Origin: a bacterium
GTDB lineage: Bacteria > SZUA-79 > Acidulodesulfobacterales > Acidulodesulfobacteraceae
Length of the DNA stretch: 37,306 nt
Direction: 5' to 3'
NCBI GenBank assembly: GCA_021791295.1
Contig: JAJYWW010000040.1
Location: 1-37,306 of the forward strand
Part shown: positions 1 to 8,552 of the stretch, in pieces
Layout: each line of letters starts with the position of its first letter
How positions within the stretch are numbered: position 1 is the first letter of the stretch
Translations under genes and position numbers: made by a program
The notes under the pieces: generated by a model
Database searches by the model: none
Seen by the model: only the letters and a program-made list of their open reading frames with translations
Told to the model about the DNA's origin: nothing

Positions 1-33
1 GTCCTGCACTCTGTCCAGATGAGCTACGGACAC
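1..33 (-). tRNA. 5' part of a tRNA gene, cut by the window edge (possibly tRNA-Arg)
   Basis: Read on the minus strand from 33 to 1, the sequence gives a 7-nt acceptor strand (GTGTCCG), TA at positions 8-9, a D stem GCTC/GAGT around a loop containing TGGAC, and the start of an anticodon stem (CAGGA). The gene is cut before the anticodon, so the amino acid cannot be read. The D-arm layout resembles bacterial tRNA-Arg genes, which is only a suggestion. Confidence 0.7.
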
Positions 34-93
34 TATATAAATTAGCATTGCTTAATAGAAAATTAAAATTTACATATATTATATAATATATGT

Positions 94-795
94 ATGGGGA
101 AAAAAAATAAAAAAAACATACTGTTGGATTTATTACATTATAATGCTATAAAAATGTCTTATATCGTCGAACAAAATTTAGAAGGAATTTTAAACGAGGT
201 CATTACAAATAATTACAAAATACACGACAGCGAAATAAAAGATTTTATCTTTAATAAAAATAAGAATGAATTTGATATTATATGCGAAGAAATTAATAAT
301 TTATCGGTAAAAATATTGGAAAAAGACGAAATAATATTTTTCAAACCAATATTTAAGAAAAAAAAGATTAAACGAGTAAATGCAATCTATAAAACACTGC
401 ATATAATAAAATTTACGGAAAACATAAAAAATATTTACAATAATTTAGAATTAATAAAATTAAATATAAACGAATTATATAAATATCCCGTGCTTAAAGT
501 TCAAACTTATATACCGGAGTTATGTCTTTACCTGAGCGCTTTTTTTAAGGAAAATATAGATATTTTTTTTATGGAGATAAACCATGGAGATATAAAAGAA
601 AGAAAGAAAATAGTAATGGATAAGCTATATAAAATAATATCGCTTGGAAACAAAATAATAAACGAATTCTATATAAACATTATATCCGACGAAAAAAGCG
701 ATATTCAAAACGGAGGCCATGTAATTTATCATTCCAATATAATATCTATAATGCAGATAATATCTATTAACTGTGCCGATTTTAACCTTTTATAA
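94..795 (+). CDS. Hypothetical helical protein, 233 aa
   Basis: I do not recognise this protein. It is lysine/isoleucine/asparagine rich with no signal peptide or clear membrane segment, and reads as a mainly helical cytoplasmic protein. Two stretches of similar size (about residues 10-110 and 110-230) with heptad-like hydrophobic spacing distantly recall the paired helical bundles of PhoU-type proteins, but no motif supports that name. The ATG at 94 has no Shine-Dalgarno sequence. A TATAAT lies at 82-87, only 6 nt upstream, so translation may start on a leaderless message. It stands alone between a divergent tRNA gene and the antiporter gene. Confidence 0.6.
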   Translation: MGKKNKKNILLDLLHYNAIKMSYIVEQNLEGILNEVITNNYKIHDSEIKDFIFNKNKNEFDIICEEINNLSVKILEKDEIIFFKPIFKKKKIKRVNAIYKTLHIIKFTENIKNIYNNLELIKLNINELYKYPVLKVQTYIPELCLYLSAFFKENIDIFFMEINHGDIKERKKIVMDKLYKIISLGNKIINEFYINIISDEKSDIQNGGHVIYHSNIISIMQIISINCADFNLL

Positions 796-809
796 TTTTA
801 TAGTTTTTC

Positions 810-834
810 AATTATTTTTTTAAAATAATTTTTT
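810..834 (+). terminator. AT-only hairpin plus T run, possible terminator
   Basis: A 9-bp perfect inverted repeat (AATTATTTT / AAAATAATT, loop TTT) is followed by TTTT, 15 nt after the stop of the 233-aa gene. The stem has no G or C, so it would be weak and may only reflect base composition. Confidence 0.3.
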
Positions 835-854
835 AATTATGTCTTATAAAATTA

Positions 855-883
855 ATGACTATTAAGTCACTATATGATAAAAT
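855..883 (+). promoter_or_regulatory. Possible promoter of the MFS gene, implying a leaderless mRNA
   Basis: A weak -35 box ATGACT (855-860, sharing TGAC with the consensus) is followed after exactly 17 nt by the -10 box TAAAAT (878-883). The ATG starts at 891, about where transcription would begin, and no ribosome binding site is visible. Confidence 0.45.
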
Positions 884-890
884 TTAATTT

Positions 891-2423
891 ATGTACTCTA
901 AAGAATATAAGAATTGGATTTTATTGTTACTCGTAGCCTTTTTCTTTATGGTTATGCTCGATATGAGCATAGTAACTATAGCTATACCTAAAATCATGTC
1001 AAGCTTAGGCGTAAACCTTGAAGACGTCGATTGGGTAATGATAGCTTATAACGTGGCTACGGCAATAATAATTATGCCCATAACGTTCATAATAAGAAAA
1101 ATAGGGCTAAAGATACCTATTGCCCTTAGCATAATATTTTTCACTATTTCTTCCGTAGCTTGCGGTTTTGCAACTTCTATAAACATGCTCATAGCATTTC
1201 GTATCATACAGGGGCTTTCGGGCGGAGGTATTGCGCCTCTTGGATTAGCGCTCATGGGCAGGGTTTTTGAGCCGCATGAAAGAGGAAGGGCAATGGGAAT
1301 ATGGGGTATCGGAGCAATGGCGGCTCCGGCTATCGGTCCTACGCTCGGCGGTTGGATTACCGACCATCTTACATGGAGATGGGTATTTTTCGTTAATGCT
1401 CCTATAGCCGTAATAACTCTTATAGGAATACTGATAATAATGGAAGACGATCATAAAGGGCTTAATTTTAAAGCAAATTTTGATTTTTTAGGTTTTGCTT
1501 TTTTTGCAATGGCTATAGCCTTCATACTTATAGCTTTTAATGAAGGACAGAATAAAGGATGGGATTCAAGCTACATTCATATCTGCGAAATTTTAAGCGC
1601 CGCCGGTTTTTTTCTGTTTTTTTTATTTGAACCGTTCATTTACCATCCCTTGATAGATTTTAAAATATTTAAAAATTATAATTTTACGCTTATAACTTCT
1701 ATTAATGCGGTTAGGGCTATAGCCTTATTCGGCTCGCTGTTTATTATGCCCGTATATCTAGAAAACATAATGGATTACACTCCTTATATGACCGGTCTTA
1801 TTATGATGCCGTCGGCGATAGCCGTCGCATTATCGGCCCCTCTTTTCGGCAAAATGGCGGATAAATGGGGGCCAAAATATTTTATTGTTTTCGGCATGCT
1901 GACGACGGCTATCTCCCTCTTTTTATACTGGAATCTTTCAACGCAGTCAAGCCTTTACGATATAATATATCCTTCAATTATAAGAGGCATAGGGCTTGGC
2001 ATGCTATATTCGCCAATTATGAGTTCAGGCTTAAATTCGGTCAAAAAAGATCAGATACCGGAAGCATCCGGACTGCTGCCTATAACCATGAGGCTTGCTT
2101 CCGGTTTCGGCATTGCTTATTTTGCAAACTATCTGGCGACGAAAAAGGTATATTATCTTACAAGATACGGGGGTAAAATAAACTACAAAAACAACGCTTT
2201 TATCAAAATGAAATCGATGTTTAACAGCAACGGGTCTTTTAGAGCAAATACCGGAGTTCTGGCTAATTCGGCAAAAATAAATCCCGGCATGGGCTTTATA
2301 GATTCAATAGTAAAAATGTTTGCGACGGTTCAATCCTACGACGATGTATTTATAGTTGCAGGGGTCATATGCCTTTTTGGAATTTTGCCGGCTCTTATGC
2401 TAAAAAATAAAATACACCGTTAA
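891..2423 (+). CDS. DHA2-family (EmrB/QacA type) MFS drug:H+ antiporter
   Basis: This is a 510-aa inner-membrane protein with about 14 predicted transmembrane segments, the number expected for the DHA2 family. Segment 1 carries the family motif D-x-S-I-V-x-x-A-I-P (MLDMSIVTIAIP). Segments 4-5 carry RIIQGLSGGG and the antiporter motif C region GPTLGGWI. WRWVFFVNAP after segment 5 is also typical. Such proteins export lipophilic compounds in exchange for protons, often with an EmrA/HlyD adaptor and a TolC-type channel. No adaptor gene is next to it, so the substrate is open. Its stop overlaps the stop of the convergent pilus-operon gene within one TTAA. Confidence 0.9.
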   Translation: MYSKEYKNWILLLLVAFFFMVMLDMSIVTIAIPKIMSSLGVNLEDVDWVMIAYNVATAIIIMPITFIIRKIGLKIPIALSIIFFTISSVACGFATSINMLIAFRIIQGLSGGGIAPLGLALMGRVFEPHERGRAMGIWGIGAMAAPAIGPTLGGWITDHLTWRWVFFVNAPIAVITLIGILIIMEDDHKGLNFKANFDFLGFAFFAMAIAFILIAFNEGQNKGWDSSYIHICEILSAAGFFLFFLFEPFIYHPLIDFKIFKNYNFTLITSINAVRAIALFGSLFIMPVYLENIMDYTPYMTGLIMMPSAIAVALSAPLFGKMADKWGPKYFIVFGMLTTAISLFLYWNLSTQSSLYDIIYPSIIRGIGLGMLYSPIMSSGLNSVKKDQIPEASGLLPITMRLASGFGIAYFANYLATKKVYYLTRYGGKINYKNNAFIKMKSMFNSNGSFRANTGVLANSAKINPGMGFIDSIVKMFATVQSYDDVFIVAGVICLFGILPALMLKNKIHR

Positions 2424-3031
2424 TCGTTTAAATATTTATATAAAATTTTTCCTTTACGGGAATAAATTATTTTTGAAGATTCTATTTTTAAAATAAACAC
2501 GCCGCCTATATTTTCTCCGGTGTGGACATAATGTTTTTTACCGTTTATTTTCAATAAGGCAGTATTGCCGCCCGTAAATATTAAAGCCACTCCCCGCTTA
2601 TTTTTTTCTGAAAATCCATTAAATTTTAAATTCTTAACGATATTGCTTAAATTTGCGCCGTTACCAAAATTACGATTCTGATTCATGGAATCCGGCGCAG
2701 GTTTTGCAGCATAACCTGCGACCTCGTTTCTTTGGGATTTTGAGGACAGAATAAAAAGCCTGCCGTATTTTCCGTATTTTTTATTTGGAATATTAAAAAT
2801 ATCCTTAAGCGGTTTTTTCGATAGTTCACCCGATTCGGCTTTTTGTCTGATATCTTTATCTTTAACGATTAAGTTTAGCTTAGTAGTTCCTCTATTTCTA
2901 TACTGCGTCTTATGCAAAATATTTAGTTTTTTATTATTTCCCGATTTGAACCTGCTTAACATCGATAGCACCGCTATAAATATAAAAAATGCAAAAATAA
3001 TAACGGCAAATTTTTTAATTTTAGATTTCAT
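2420..3031 (-). CDS. PilP/GspC-like pilus or secretion protein
   Basis: This 203-aa protein has a short basic N-terminus, one membrane anchor (about residues 8-24) and a long polar periplasmic linker. Its C-terminal domain (about residues 145-203) shows the small beta pattern of PilP and the GspC homology region: GVALIFTGGNTALLKINGKK, then a pattern of HTGENIGG, FILKIESS and IIYSRKGK, corresponding to 'Gxxi-gGxxVxxIxxdxVxLxxxgk'. In such machines the protein links the inner-membrane platform to the secretin. It is the last gene of the operon that starts at 12183, 27 nt after the PilO-like gene. The fold and position support the family; exact orthology does not follow from the sequence. Confidence 0.65.
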   Translation of the reverse strand: MKSKIKKFAVIIFAFFIFIAVLSMLSRFKSGNNKKLNILHKTQYRNRGTTKLNLIVKDKDIRQKAESGELSKKPLKDIFNIPNKKYGKYGRLFILSSKSQRNEVAGYAAKPAPDSMNQNRNFGNGANLSNIVKNLKFNGFSEKNKRGVALIFTGGNTALLKINGKKHYVHTGENIGGVFILKIESSKIIYSRKGKILYKYLND

Positions 3032-3058
3032 CAGCCCCTCTTTATATTAAATTTTATT

Positions 3059-3562
3059 TTATTTTAAACTCACGAGTTTTGCGTTTATAACCGCATTTAT
3101 TTTTCTTCCCGATTTAATATTAATTTTTTTTATTTCGAACGGAAACGATTTAAGCGTCTTTATTAATGAAAATAATGCATCTATGTCTGAAAAATTACTC
3201 AATACTACCTTAAAGTTAGTTGTTTTTAAATAAGTGTCTTGTACATTTTTCATATTTTTCGTCTTTTTCATACTAATTTCGATATTAAATCCGTTTTCTT
3301 TTAAATACCTCACATAAGATAAAAAAGATATCATATAACTATAAAATTCATGTTTTCCGGCCGTAAATTTAATAATTTTAATCTTATTATCATTCTTAAG
3401 ATGAATTTTTAACTGTTTTACGATATTTTTTTTGTGAATATAAGATTGATTTAATTTATAAAAACCGTTTATAGAAGGTATTAACCCATGCATCAATATA
3501 TAAGCCGAAATTAAAGATAATAAAATTAATACTATCGACCTTTTGTTCTTAATTTTTTCCAT
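3059..3562 (-). CDS. PilO/GspM-like inner-membrane protein
   Basis: This 167-aa protein has one N-terminal transmembrane helix (about residues 9-28), then a coiled, lysine-rich stretch (about 35-60) and a small alpha/beta domain. That is the plan of PilO and GspM, which pair with PilN/GspL in the inner-membrane assembly platform. The C-terminus (NFSDIDALFSLIKTLKSFPF, then a beta strand) fits the ferredoxin-like domain of that family. It lies between the PilM-PilN fusion gene and the PilP/GspC-like gene, the order seen in pilMNOP and gspLMC clusters. The call rests on topology and position more than on residue motifs. Confidence 0.65.
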   Translation of the reverse strand: MEKIKNKRSIVLILLSLISAYILMHGLIPSINGFYKLNQSYIHKKNIVKQLKIHLKNDNKIKIIKFTAGKHEFYSYMISFLSYVRYLKENGFNIEISMKKTKNMKNVQDTYLKTTNFKVVLSNFSDIDALFSLIKTLKSFPFEIKKINIKSGRKINAVINAKLVSLK

Positions 3563-3610
3563 TTTGTATTATTTTTTAATTTATAGTATTTACAATATTA
3601 ATTTACTTAT

Positions 3611-4810
3611 TTATTTTAATAATCCTAAAAATTTCATTATCGGTTTCCCCGATTTGTCAAAAAAATATTTAACGCTTAAAGTTTTTTTATTATTAAATTT
3701 TTTTGATATAGAATTATAATCATGCGAGAACTTTCTATAGCCGCCCGTATCAAAAACGGTTGCGTTAAAAATATATAGGGTTTTCGATTTTATAATATTT
3801 ATTTTTTTTATTTTGACGGTTTTCGGCAAAAGCGAAAAAAAATTTTTCAAATAATTTACGATATTAACTTTAGAAAAATGTCCGTTAAATAAAATTTTGC
3901 TTTTATCTTTATCTATTTTTAAAGATAAAACGGAAATTTTTTTGTTCATTTCGCTTATCTTTCGCCGTTCGTAAAATGTTTTTTTTCCGTAAGATACGAG
4001 CAGTACTTCCATAAAAAATATAGCAAATATTAAAACTGCGATATAAATATTTTTTGCCCTATTTTTTTTATCTTCTATTTTTTTAAATTTTATTTCTATA
4101 TTTTCAAAATGAGGGGCGGTTTTGCTTATGCTTTCAAAATATTCAAAAAAATCTTTAGCGGTAAAACTTAATATTTCCACATTTCCGAAAAAATTTTTAA
4201 AATCACGGCAATCGCAATCGGCAATTATCTGCTCTATTTTAATGCCTGAATTTTCGGAATCTATTTTAGTTTTTAAAATATTAAGATTGTCGAATAGCAT
4301 ATCCGCCTTAAAACTTAAAACCGGCATTATGCTAAAACCTTTTGAAATCACGATTATTTTATATATGTCATCAGTTTTTTCTATAAATAAAAAATCTTTT
4401 TTCAGGTAAACGCCGTTAAATTTTTCTTTTAAAAACTCTATAACCAAATAATCGTATGGAATAACTATATCTATCCCTTGAAATAGCGCATAATATTTCT
4501 TGATATTTAAAGGCAAAGTATGATAAACGCCGTACTCTCCGTTTATACCGTAAGTAAAAAAATACGATTCGTTCTTATAAGATTTTCCGACGTAACGGCT
4601 TAAATAAAATTTTTTACCGTCTTTTAATCTTTTTTCCGGTATAATCGAAAAATTTATATTTTTAGATATTACCGAAACTGCATGATTTATCACGACAGCA
4701 GATGCTTCTTTTGTATAACCGTCGATAATACTATGCGAAAAAAATGATTTTTCGCCGTCAAAATACTGATATATATCGTATTCTTCAAGATAAATGAAAT
4801 TTTTATACAT
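3611..4810 (-). CDS. GspL-like PilM-PilN fusion protein
   Basis: In this 399-aa protein, roughly the first 250 residues have no membrane segment and alternate beta and alpha as an actin-like PilM domain would. A single hydrophobic helix follows (about 255-275, NIYIAVLIFAIFFMEVLLV). The remaining 120 residues are periplasmic: a coiled stretch (KISEMNKKISVLSLKIDKDK) and a small PilN/GspL-like alpha/beta domain. GspL joins these parts in one chain, whereas most type IV pilus systems use separate PilM and PilN. It would dock the ATPase to the platform. The actin-like domain is divergent and I see no convincing nucleotide-binding motif. Confidence 0.65.
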   Translation of the reverse strand: MYKNFIYLEEYDIYQYFDGEKSFFSHSIIDGYTKEASAVVINHAVSVISKNINFSIIPEKRLKDGKKFYLSRYVGKSYKNESYFFTYGINGEYGVYHTLPLNIKKYYALFQGIDIVIPYDYLVIEFLKEKFNGVYLKKDFLFIEKTDDIYKIIVISKGFSIMPVLSFKADMLFDNLNILKTKIDSENSGIKIEQIIADCDCRDFKNFFGNVEILSFTAKDFFEYFESISKTAPHFENIEIKFKKIEDKKNRAKNIYIAVLIFAIFFMEVLLVSYGKKTFYERRKISEMNKKISVLSLKIDKDKSKILFNGHFSKVNIVNYLKNFFSLLPKTVKIKKINIIKSKTLYIFNATVFDTGGYRKFSHDYNSISKKFNNKKTLSVKYFFDKSGKPIMKFLGLLK

Positions 4811-4849
4811 AATAAAATTCTTTTAATCTAATTTAATAATTTTTTAGGT

Positions 4850-5803
4850 TTAATTTAATTTTATAAGGTCGGGAAGATAATTTGCCGGTATTTTTATTTC
4901 ATATCCCGCAGGTTCTACTTGAACGTAATTCATTCCCGCTTTCCAATATGAATACATTACGTTTCCGTAAACTTCTGGAAGATACTCGCTCTGAAACGCA
5001 CCGCCTACCCAATAATTTTCCGTATAGGTAACACCGGAATTGTTTGTATATGAAGAACCTCCGACGCATTCGGAATATGGATTGTTCGCATAGCTCAATA
5101 TTGCACTATTTCCGTCAATAGATTCTACTATGAAATATAGCTTTAAATAGCCTTCCGTCCAGTCTCTTGACCATCCGTTATTATTGGGACGACTCATAGT
5201 TTGCGTAACGTAACAAATTGCCCCTGTAATATAAAAACTTCTTCCTACGTATAGTTCATAAGTTCCGCCGCCTTCATTGCTTAAAGCTATCGGATCTATA
5301 TAAATTATTTCGTTTCCATCGACTAACGAACTGCCGGGTATATCATGCCTTATTTCTTTATAAAAATTAAAATAATCGTAAGTTTCGTTGTTTTGCGAAG
5401 GAGTAACGGCAAGAGTATAGCTGATTTCCTGAGCGGTACCGTTCTGAACGGCATTATTTACCCTTAAACATATTTTAGTATCGTCGTCCGTTTTTATGCT
5501 TCCATATATGCAGTCGGAATCCGGATTATCCCCTACAAAATTTATGCCTATGCCTTTCGCTATATACCCTGCAGATTGAAGAGAACTTATATCGCTAAAT
5601 TTACTATTGTTATTAACATACGTGCTTTCGGCATTTATTAAAGTATTTGCCAAAACCGATACATTTTGAGCTTTGTTTTCGTATACCATACCCTGAAGGG
5701 CAGGTATGCTTAACGCCGCCATTATTGACAAGACTATCATCGAGACAATAATTCCTGCAAGAGAAAACCCTTTATTATTTCCCGTAATTTTAGTAAAGTT
5801 CAT
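4850..5803 (-). CDS. Type IV pilin-like protein lacking Glu5 (candidate tip/minor pilin)
   Basis: A prepilin-type leader ends at Gly12, and the mature chain starts at Phe13 with the hydrophobic helix GFSLAGIIVSMIVLSIMAAL. Position +5 is Gly instead of the nearly invariant Glu. In type II secretion the minor pseudopilin GspK, which sits at the tip, also lacks Glu5. The large globular head (317 aa in total) has several Cys and many Asn, Tyr and Ser, and fits a tip role better than a main subunit. Its head resembles that of the next gene (shared AQN, LI-AE, F-DI pattern), so the two look like paralogues. The ribosome binding site GGAGG lies just before the ATG. Confidence 0.75.
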   Translation of the reverse strand: MNFTKITGNNKGFSLAGIIVSMIVLSIMAALSIPALQGMVYENKAQNVSVLANTLINAESTYVNNNSKFSDISSLQSAGYIAKGIGINFVGDNPDSDCIYGSIKTDDDTKICLRVNNAVQNGTAQEISYTLAVTPSQNNETYDYFNFYKEIRHDIPGSSLVDGNEIIYIDPIALSNEGGGTYELYVGRSFYITGAICYVTQTMSRPNNNGWSRDWTEGYLKLYFIVESIDGNSAILSYANNPYSECVGGSSYTNNSGVTYTENYWVGGAFQSEYLPEVYGNVMYSYWKAGMNYVQVEPAGYEIKIPANYLPDLIKLN

Positions 5804-5822
5804 ATTTATAACACCTCCATTT

Positions 5823-6485
5823 TTAAAAAAGACTTACGACGGATGCAAAAAAATCGGTTATTGCCTGCGTTACTTTAGTTAATAAATCGGCCTGCGTCCC
5901 AACGGTATTGGTATAATTGATACCTCCATTGGCGTTGGGACTTACGTTTATAGAGGAAAAGGATGAATATCCCACCGTATTAGAATTCAAAGAAGAACTA
6001 AAAGAAGGCGGGGCGTCGCTTAAATTGAAAGTTACTGCACCTAAACCGTTAATATCGGAAACCTGCCCTGTCTTACCCGTTATCCCTCTGCTTATTTCTT
6101 TAGCGACTATATCTTCATTAGCCAAATTTAAAGGAATGTAAATTTCAAGCAATTCGCTTTTTAGATTTATACATATATTTGCCGTACTTTTAAAGAGTAA
6201 CTTTTCTAAGCACGTATCTCCTTGAAAATTATAAATTTTGATAGGACTTAAATATGCCGGCTTATTGTTTTCTAAACCTGCAATATCGGTAAAAGTTCCA
6301 TAGTTTTGAAAATAAACATGTTCCGCCTTTATTAATAAATCAGCGGTATTAACGATATTTTGCGCTTCAGTATTATATATTTGGCCCTTCGGCATATCGG
6401 ACATACCGAAAGAAAATTTGGGAAATAAAAATATGTAAAAAATGAGCATTATATTTAAAATAAGGTAATAAAAGTAATGTTTCAT
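5823..6485 (-). CDS. Pilin-head paralogue without a prepilin cleavage site
   Basis: The head aligns with that of the neighbouring 317-aa pilin (AQNIVNTADLLIKAEHVYF against AQN...LINAE..Y, then F-TDI). The N-terminus (MKHYFYYLILNIMLIFYIFL) has no Gly-Phe cleavage motif and no Glu5. It looks like an ordinary signal peptide or membrane anchor instead. I chose the ATG at 6485 because AAAGG lies 8 nt upstream and the hydrophobic segment then begins the protein. A TTG at 6554 would add 23 residues and is possible. The gene lies between two prepilin genes of the operon. The C-terminal half is rich in Ser, Asn and Gly. Confidence 0.65.
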   Translation of the reverse strand: MKHYFYYLILNIMLIFYIFLFPKFSFGMSDMPKGQIYNTEAQNIVNTADLLIKAEHVYFQNYGTFTDIAGLENNKPAYLSPIKIYNFQGDTCLEKLLFKSTANICINLKSELLEIYIPLNLANEDIVAKEISRGITGKTGQVSDINGLGAVTFNLSDAPPSFSSSLNSNTVGYSSFSSINVSPNANGGINYTNTVGTQADLLTKVTQAITDFFASVVSLF

Positions 6486-6565
6486 ATAAATAACCTTTAA
6501 CAGTTTTTTTATGGATTTAATTAATTTTAATTCAATTTTCGCTTGTTTTATCAATTATCAGCCTG

Positions 6566-7219
6566 TTAATTAAACGTAAAAGTCAGGCTTCCCTGAAAAT
6601 TTGAATTATTTGCCGAAGCTGCATTCCCGTTAAACAGATCCGTCAAACAATTTTGGCCGCTGCCTATGTTAAAAACTGGACTGCCGTCCGTATCTACGCC
6701 GGATATTGAGTTTTCTAAAGAATTACATATATTTAATGCCTGTGCATTCGTCATCTGGGGAGCGTTTATACCGATTACGTAAATATACTGTCCGGGATTT
6801 GAATCGGTAGAAATTTGATAAGCGGAAACAAAACCGGCATTAGGCGGCATAACGTTATTGCCGCTAATCGTCCATGAAGAAGGAAGCAGGTTGTCTTCCT
6901 GCATAGCATAAGGAAGAGAAACGCCCGCAGGGGGAATTATGCTCCCGCCGTTTACCTGCATATAAGAATTTACGGCCGATTCTAATTTAGTAACCGATTG
7001 AACGGTCGCCGTAACGTTTGAAGAACCTATCAATCCGTTATAAACCATTAGTCCCCCTGCCGAAAGTATTCCGACGACTATCATTGCGACTATTATTTCC
7101 ATAAGGGTAAAACCGTTACCGTTATTATAAATTTTCGTCGCGTGTAAATCTGATTTTTCATTAATTTTTTTGCTTTTTTTGTTTTTAGTTTTAAATTCTT
7201 TCTTTTTTAGCGCAATCAT
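6566..7219 (-). CDS. Type IV prepilin / GspG-like major pilin candidate
   Basis: A long basic leader (36 residues) ends in Gly36. The mature protein begins with GFTLMEIIVAMIVVGILSAG, containing Phe+1 and Glu+5 as prepilin peptidase and pilus packing require. The 181-residue mature protein has two Cys (NICNSL and QNCL) that could form a disulfide, and is less lysine rich than its neighbours. A strong GGAGGA ribosome binding site precedes the ATG at 7219. It is the first pilin gene after the platform gene and the only one here with a complete class III signal, so it is the best candidate for the main subunit. The peptidase must be encoded elsewhere. Confidence 0.85.
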   Translation of the reverse strand: MIALKKKEFKTKNKKSKKINEKSDLHATKIYNNGNGFTLMEIIVAMIVVGILSAGGLMVYNGLIGSSNVTATVQSVTKLESAVNSYMQVNGGSIIPPAGVSLPYAMQEDNLLPSSWTISGNNVMPPNAGFVSAYQISTDSNPGQYIYVIGINAPQMTNAQALNICNSLENSISGVDTDGSPVFNIGSGQNCLTDLFNGNAASANNSNFQGSLTFTFN

Positions 7220-7270
7220 AATTTTCCTCCGGATGAATTTAATTTTTTTGTTTTTTAGTTTTAAAATTTA

Positions 7271-8548
7271 TTAATAATTAGCAGACAGACCCACCATTCC
7301 CTGAATAAGCGGCAGAAATAAAGAAAAAAACATTAATAGCAGAAAAAATACTGCGCCTATCATTGCAAGCAGAAATAATCCTTTAGTAAATATCTTCATA
7401 TATCTGTCTGCTTTTTCCTTAAATTCTTTCGACAGGCGCAGAACCGTTTCGGATAAAAAACCTCCTATTTCACCATACCTTATCGACTCTACGGCATCAT
7501 CCGGCAAAAAATCGGCTTTACGCAAAGAATCAAACAGCGTATTGCCTTTAATTAAATCTTGATAAACCGATTTAAATTTATTTCTAAAATAAACTTTAGA
7601 ACTGTTTTTTTCAAAATAATCGAATACTGCATTAACCGTCACGCCAGAGGATATCATTAAAGAAAATTGATAAAAAATCCAGTTTAAATAAGAGTAATTT
7701 ATAATATTTTTTAACTGCGGTATATTTTGCAAAAAAGAAAATGCTCTTGTTTTTATTCCAGACAAATCCGACAAAAAAACTGCAAAAATAAGAGTTGCAA
7801 AAAACATTATATAGATAAAAATATTTTTTAAGCGTTCAAACAATTTCAGCACATAAACCGTTGATACGGGAATATTCGGAAACTGCTTAAAAAATACCGA
7901 AAAAGCCGGAACGACGTAATAAAGAAAAACCGAAAAAGCTATAAACAAAAATAAAAACAAAAATAAAGGATAAGCCAAAGTTCCGATAATATTTTTTTTG
8001 TAAATATTTTTAGTTTCGAAATATTCGGATATTTTTAAAAAAGATTCCGAATAATCGCCTGTATATTCCGCTAAGTCTATTAAAGAAAGCGCTATTTCTT
8101 CAAAATTATTCATCGCAAAAATTTCCTTAACGCTTTCCCCTCTATCCAACTGATAAATGCAGCTTTTTATCAATTTTTTACGATTTTTTATCTTTGACCG
8201 CTTATGACTGTAATATAGGCGCTTTAATAAATATAGCAAATCATATTTTTTTGAAGATTCGGGCGCTGTTATATCTTTGTCCATATAACTAAAAGATTTG
8301 CCGACTGAACCGGTAGATTTAACAAGATGGTGCAGTTCGTTAAAAAATATAGAAAGCTCGGCGTCTTTCATTCCTCCGTTGGCGGTAGGGTTTATTGCGT
8401 TTAAAAAAATATTGGGTAAAACAAAAGACGGCATATAGCCTTCTTCTAAAATCAGCGTTTCCGCATCGGAGAAATTCTGCGCCTTAATATTTTTTATCAG
8501 ACTTTTACCTTCCGGAGTATAAAACCTGACTAAATAATTTTTTAGCAT
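7271..8548 (-). CDS. PilC/GspF-type inner-membrane platform protein
   Basis: This 425-aa protein has two cytoplasmic helical repeats (about residues 60-190 and 275-385) separated by paired membrane helices (about 195-220 and 245-265), and a final helix near the C-terminus (about 385-415, GLFLLAMIGAVFFLLLMFF). That is the GspF/PilC plan. The conserved segment around ESIRYGEIGG...LSETVLRLSKEF matches the second repeat ('GExsGxLxexLxxlaxxye'). The protein is the membrane base moved by the ATPase encoded 4 nt upstream (8553). The short gap suggests coupled translation. Confidence 0.9.
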   Translation of the reverse strand: MLKNYLVRFYTPEGKSLIKNIKAQNFSDAETLILEEGYMPSFVLPNIFLNAINPTANGGMKDAELSIFFNELHHLVKSTGSVGKSFSYMDKDITAPESSKKYDLLYLLKRLYYSHKRSKIKNRKKLIKSCIYQLDRGESVKEIFAMNNFEEIALSLIDLAEYTGDYSESFLKISEYFETKNIYKKNIIGTLAYPLFLFLFLFIAFSVFLYYVVPAFSVFFKQFPNIPVSTVYVLKLFERLKNIFIYIMFFATLIFAVFLSDLSGIKTRAFSFLQNIPQLKNIINYSYLNWIFYQFSLMISSGVTVNAVFDYFEKNSSKVYFRNKFKSVYQDLIKGNTLFDSLRKADFLPDDAVESIRYGEIGGFLSETVLRLSKEFKEKADRYMKIFTKGLFLLAMIGAVFFLLLMFFSLFLPLIQGMVGLSANY

Positions 8549-8552
8549 AAAC

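Noticed and set aside
6486..6554. TTG start for the pilin-head paralogue
   Set aside because: It would place 23 charged residues before the hydrophobic segment. The ATG at 6485 has AAAGG at good spacing, although the longer form cannot be excluded.
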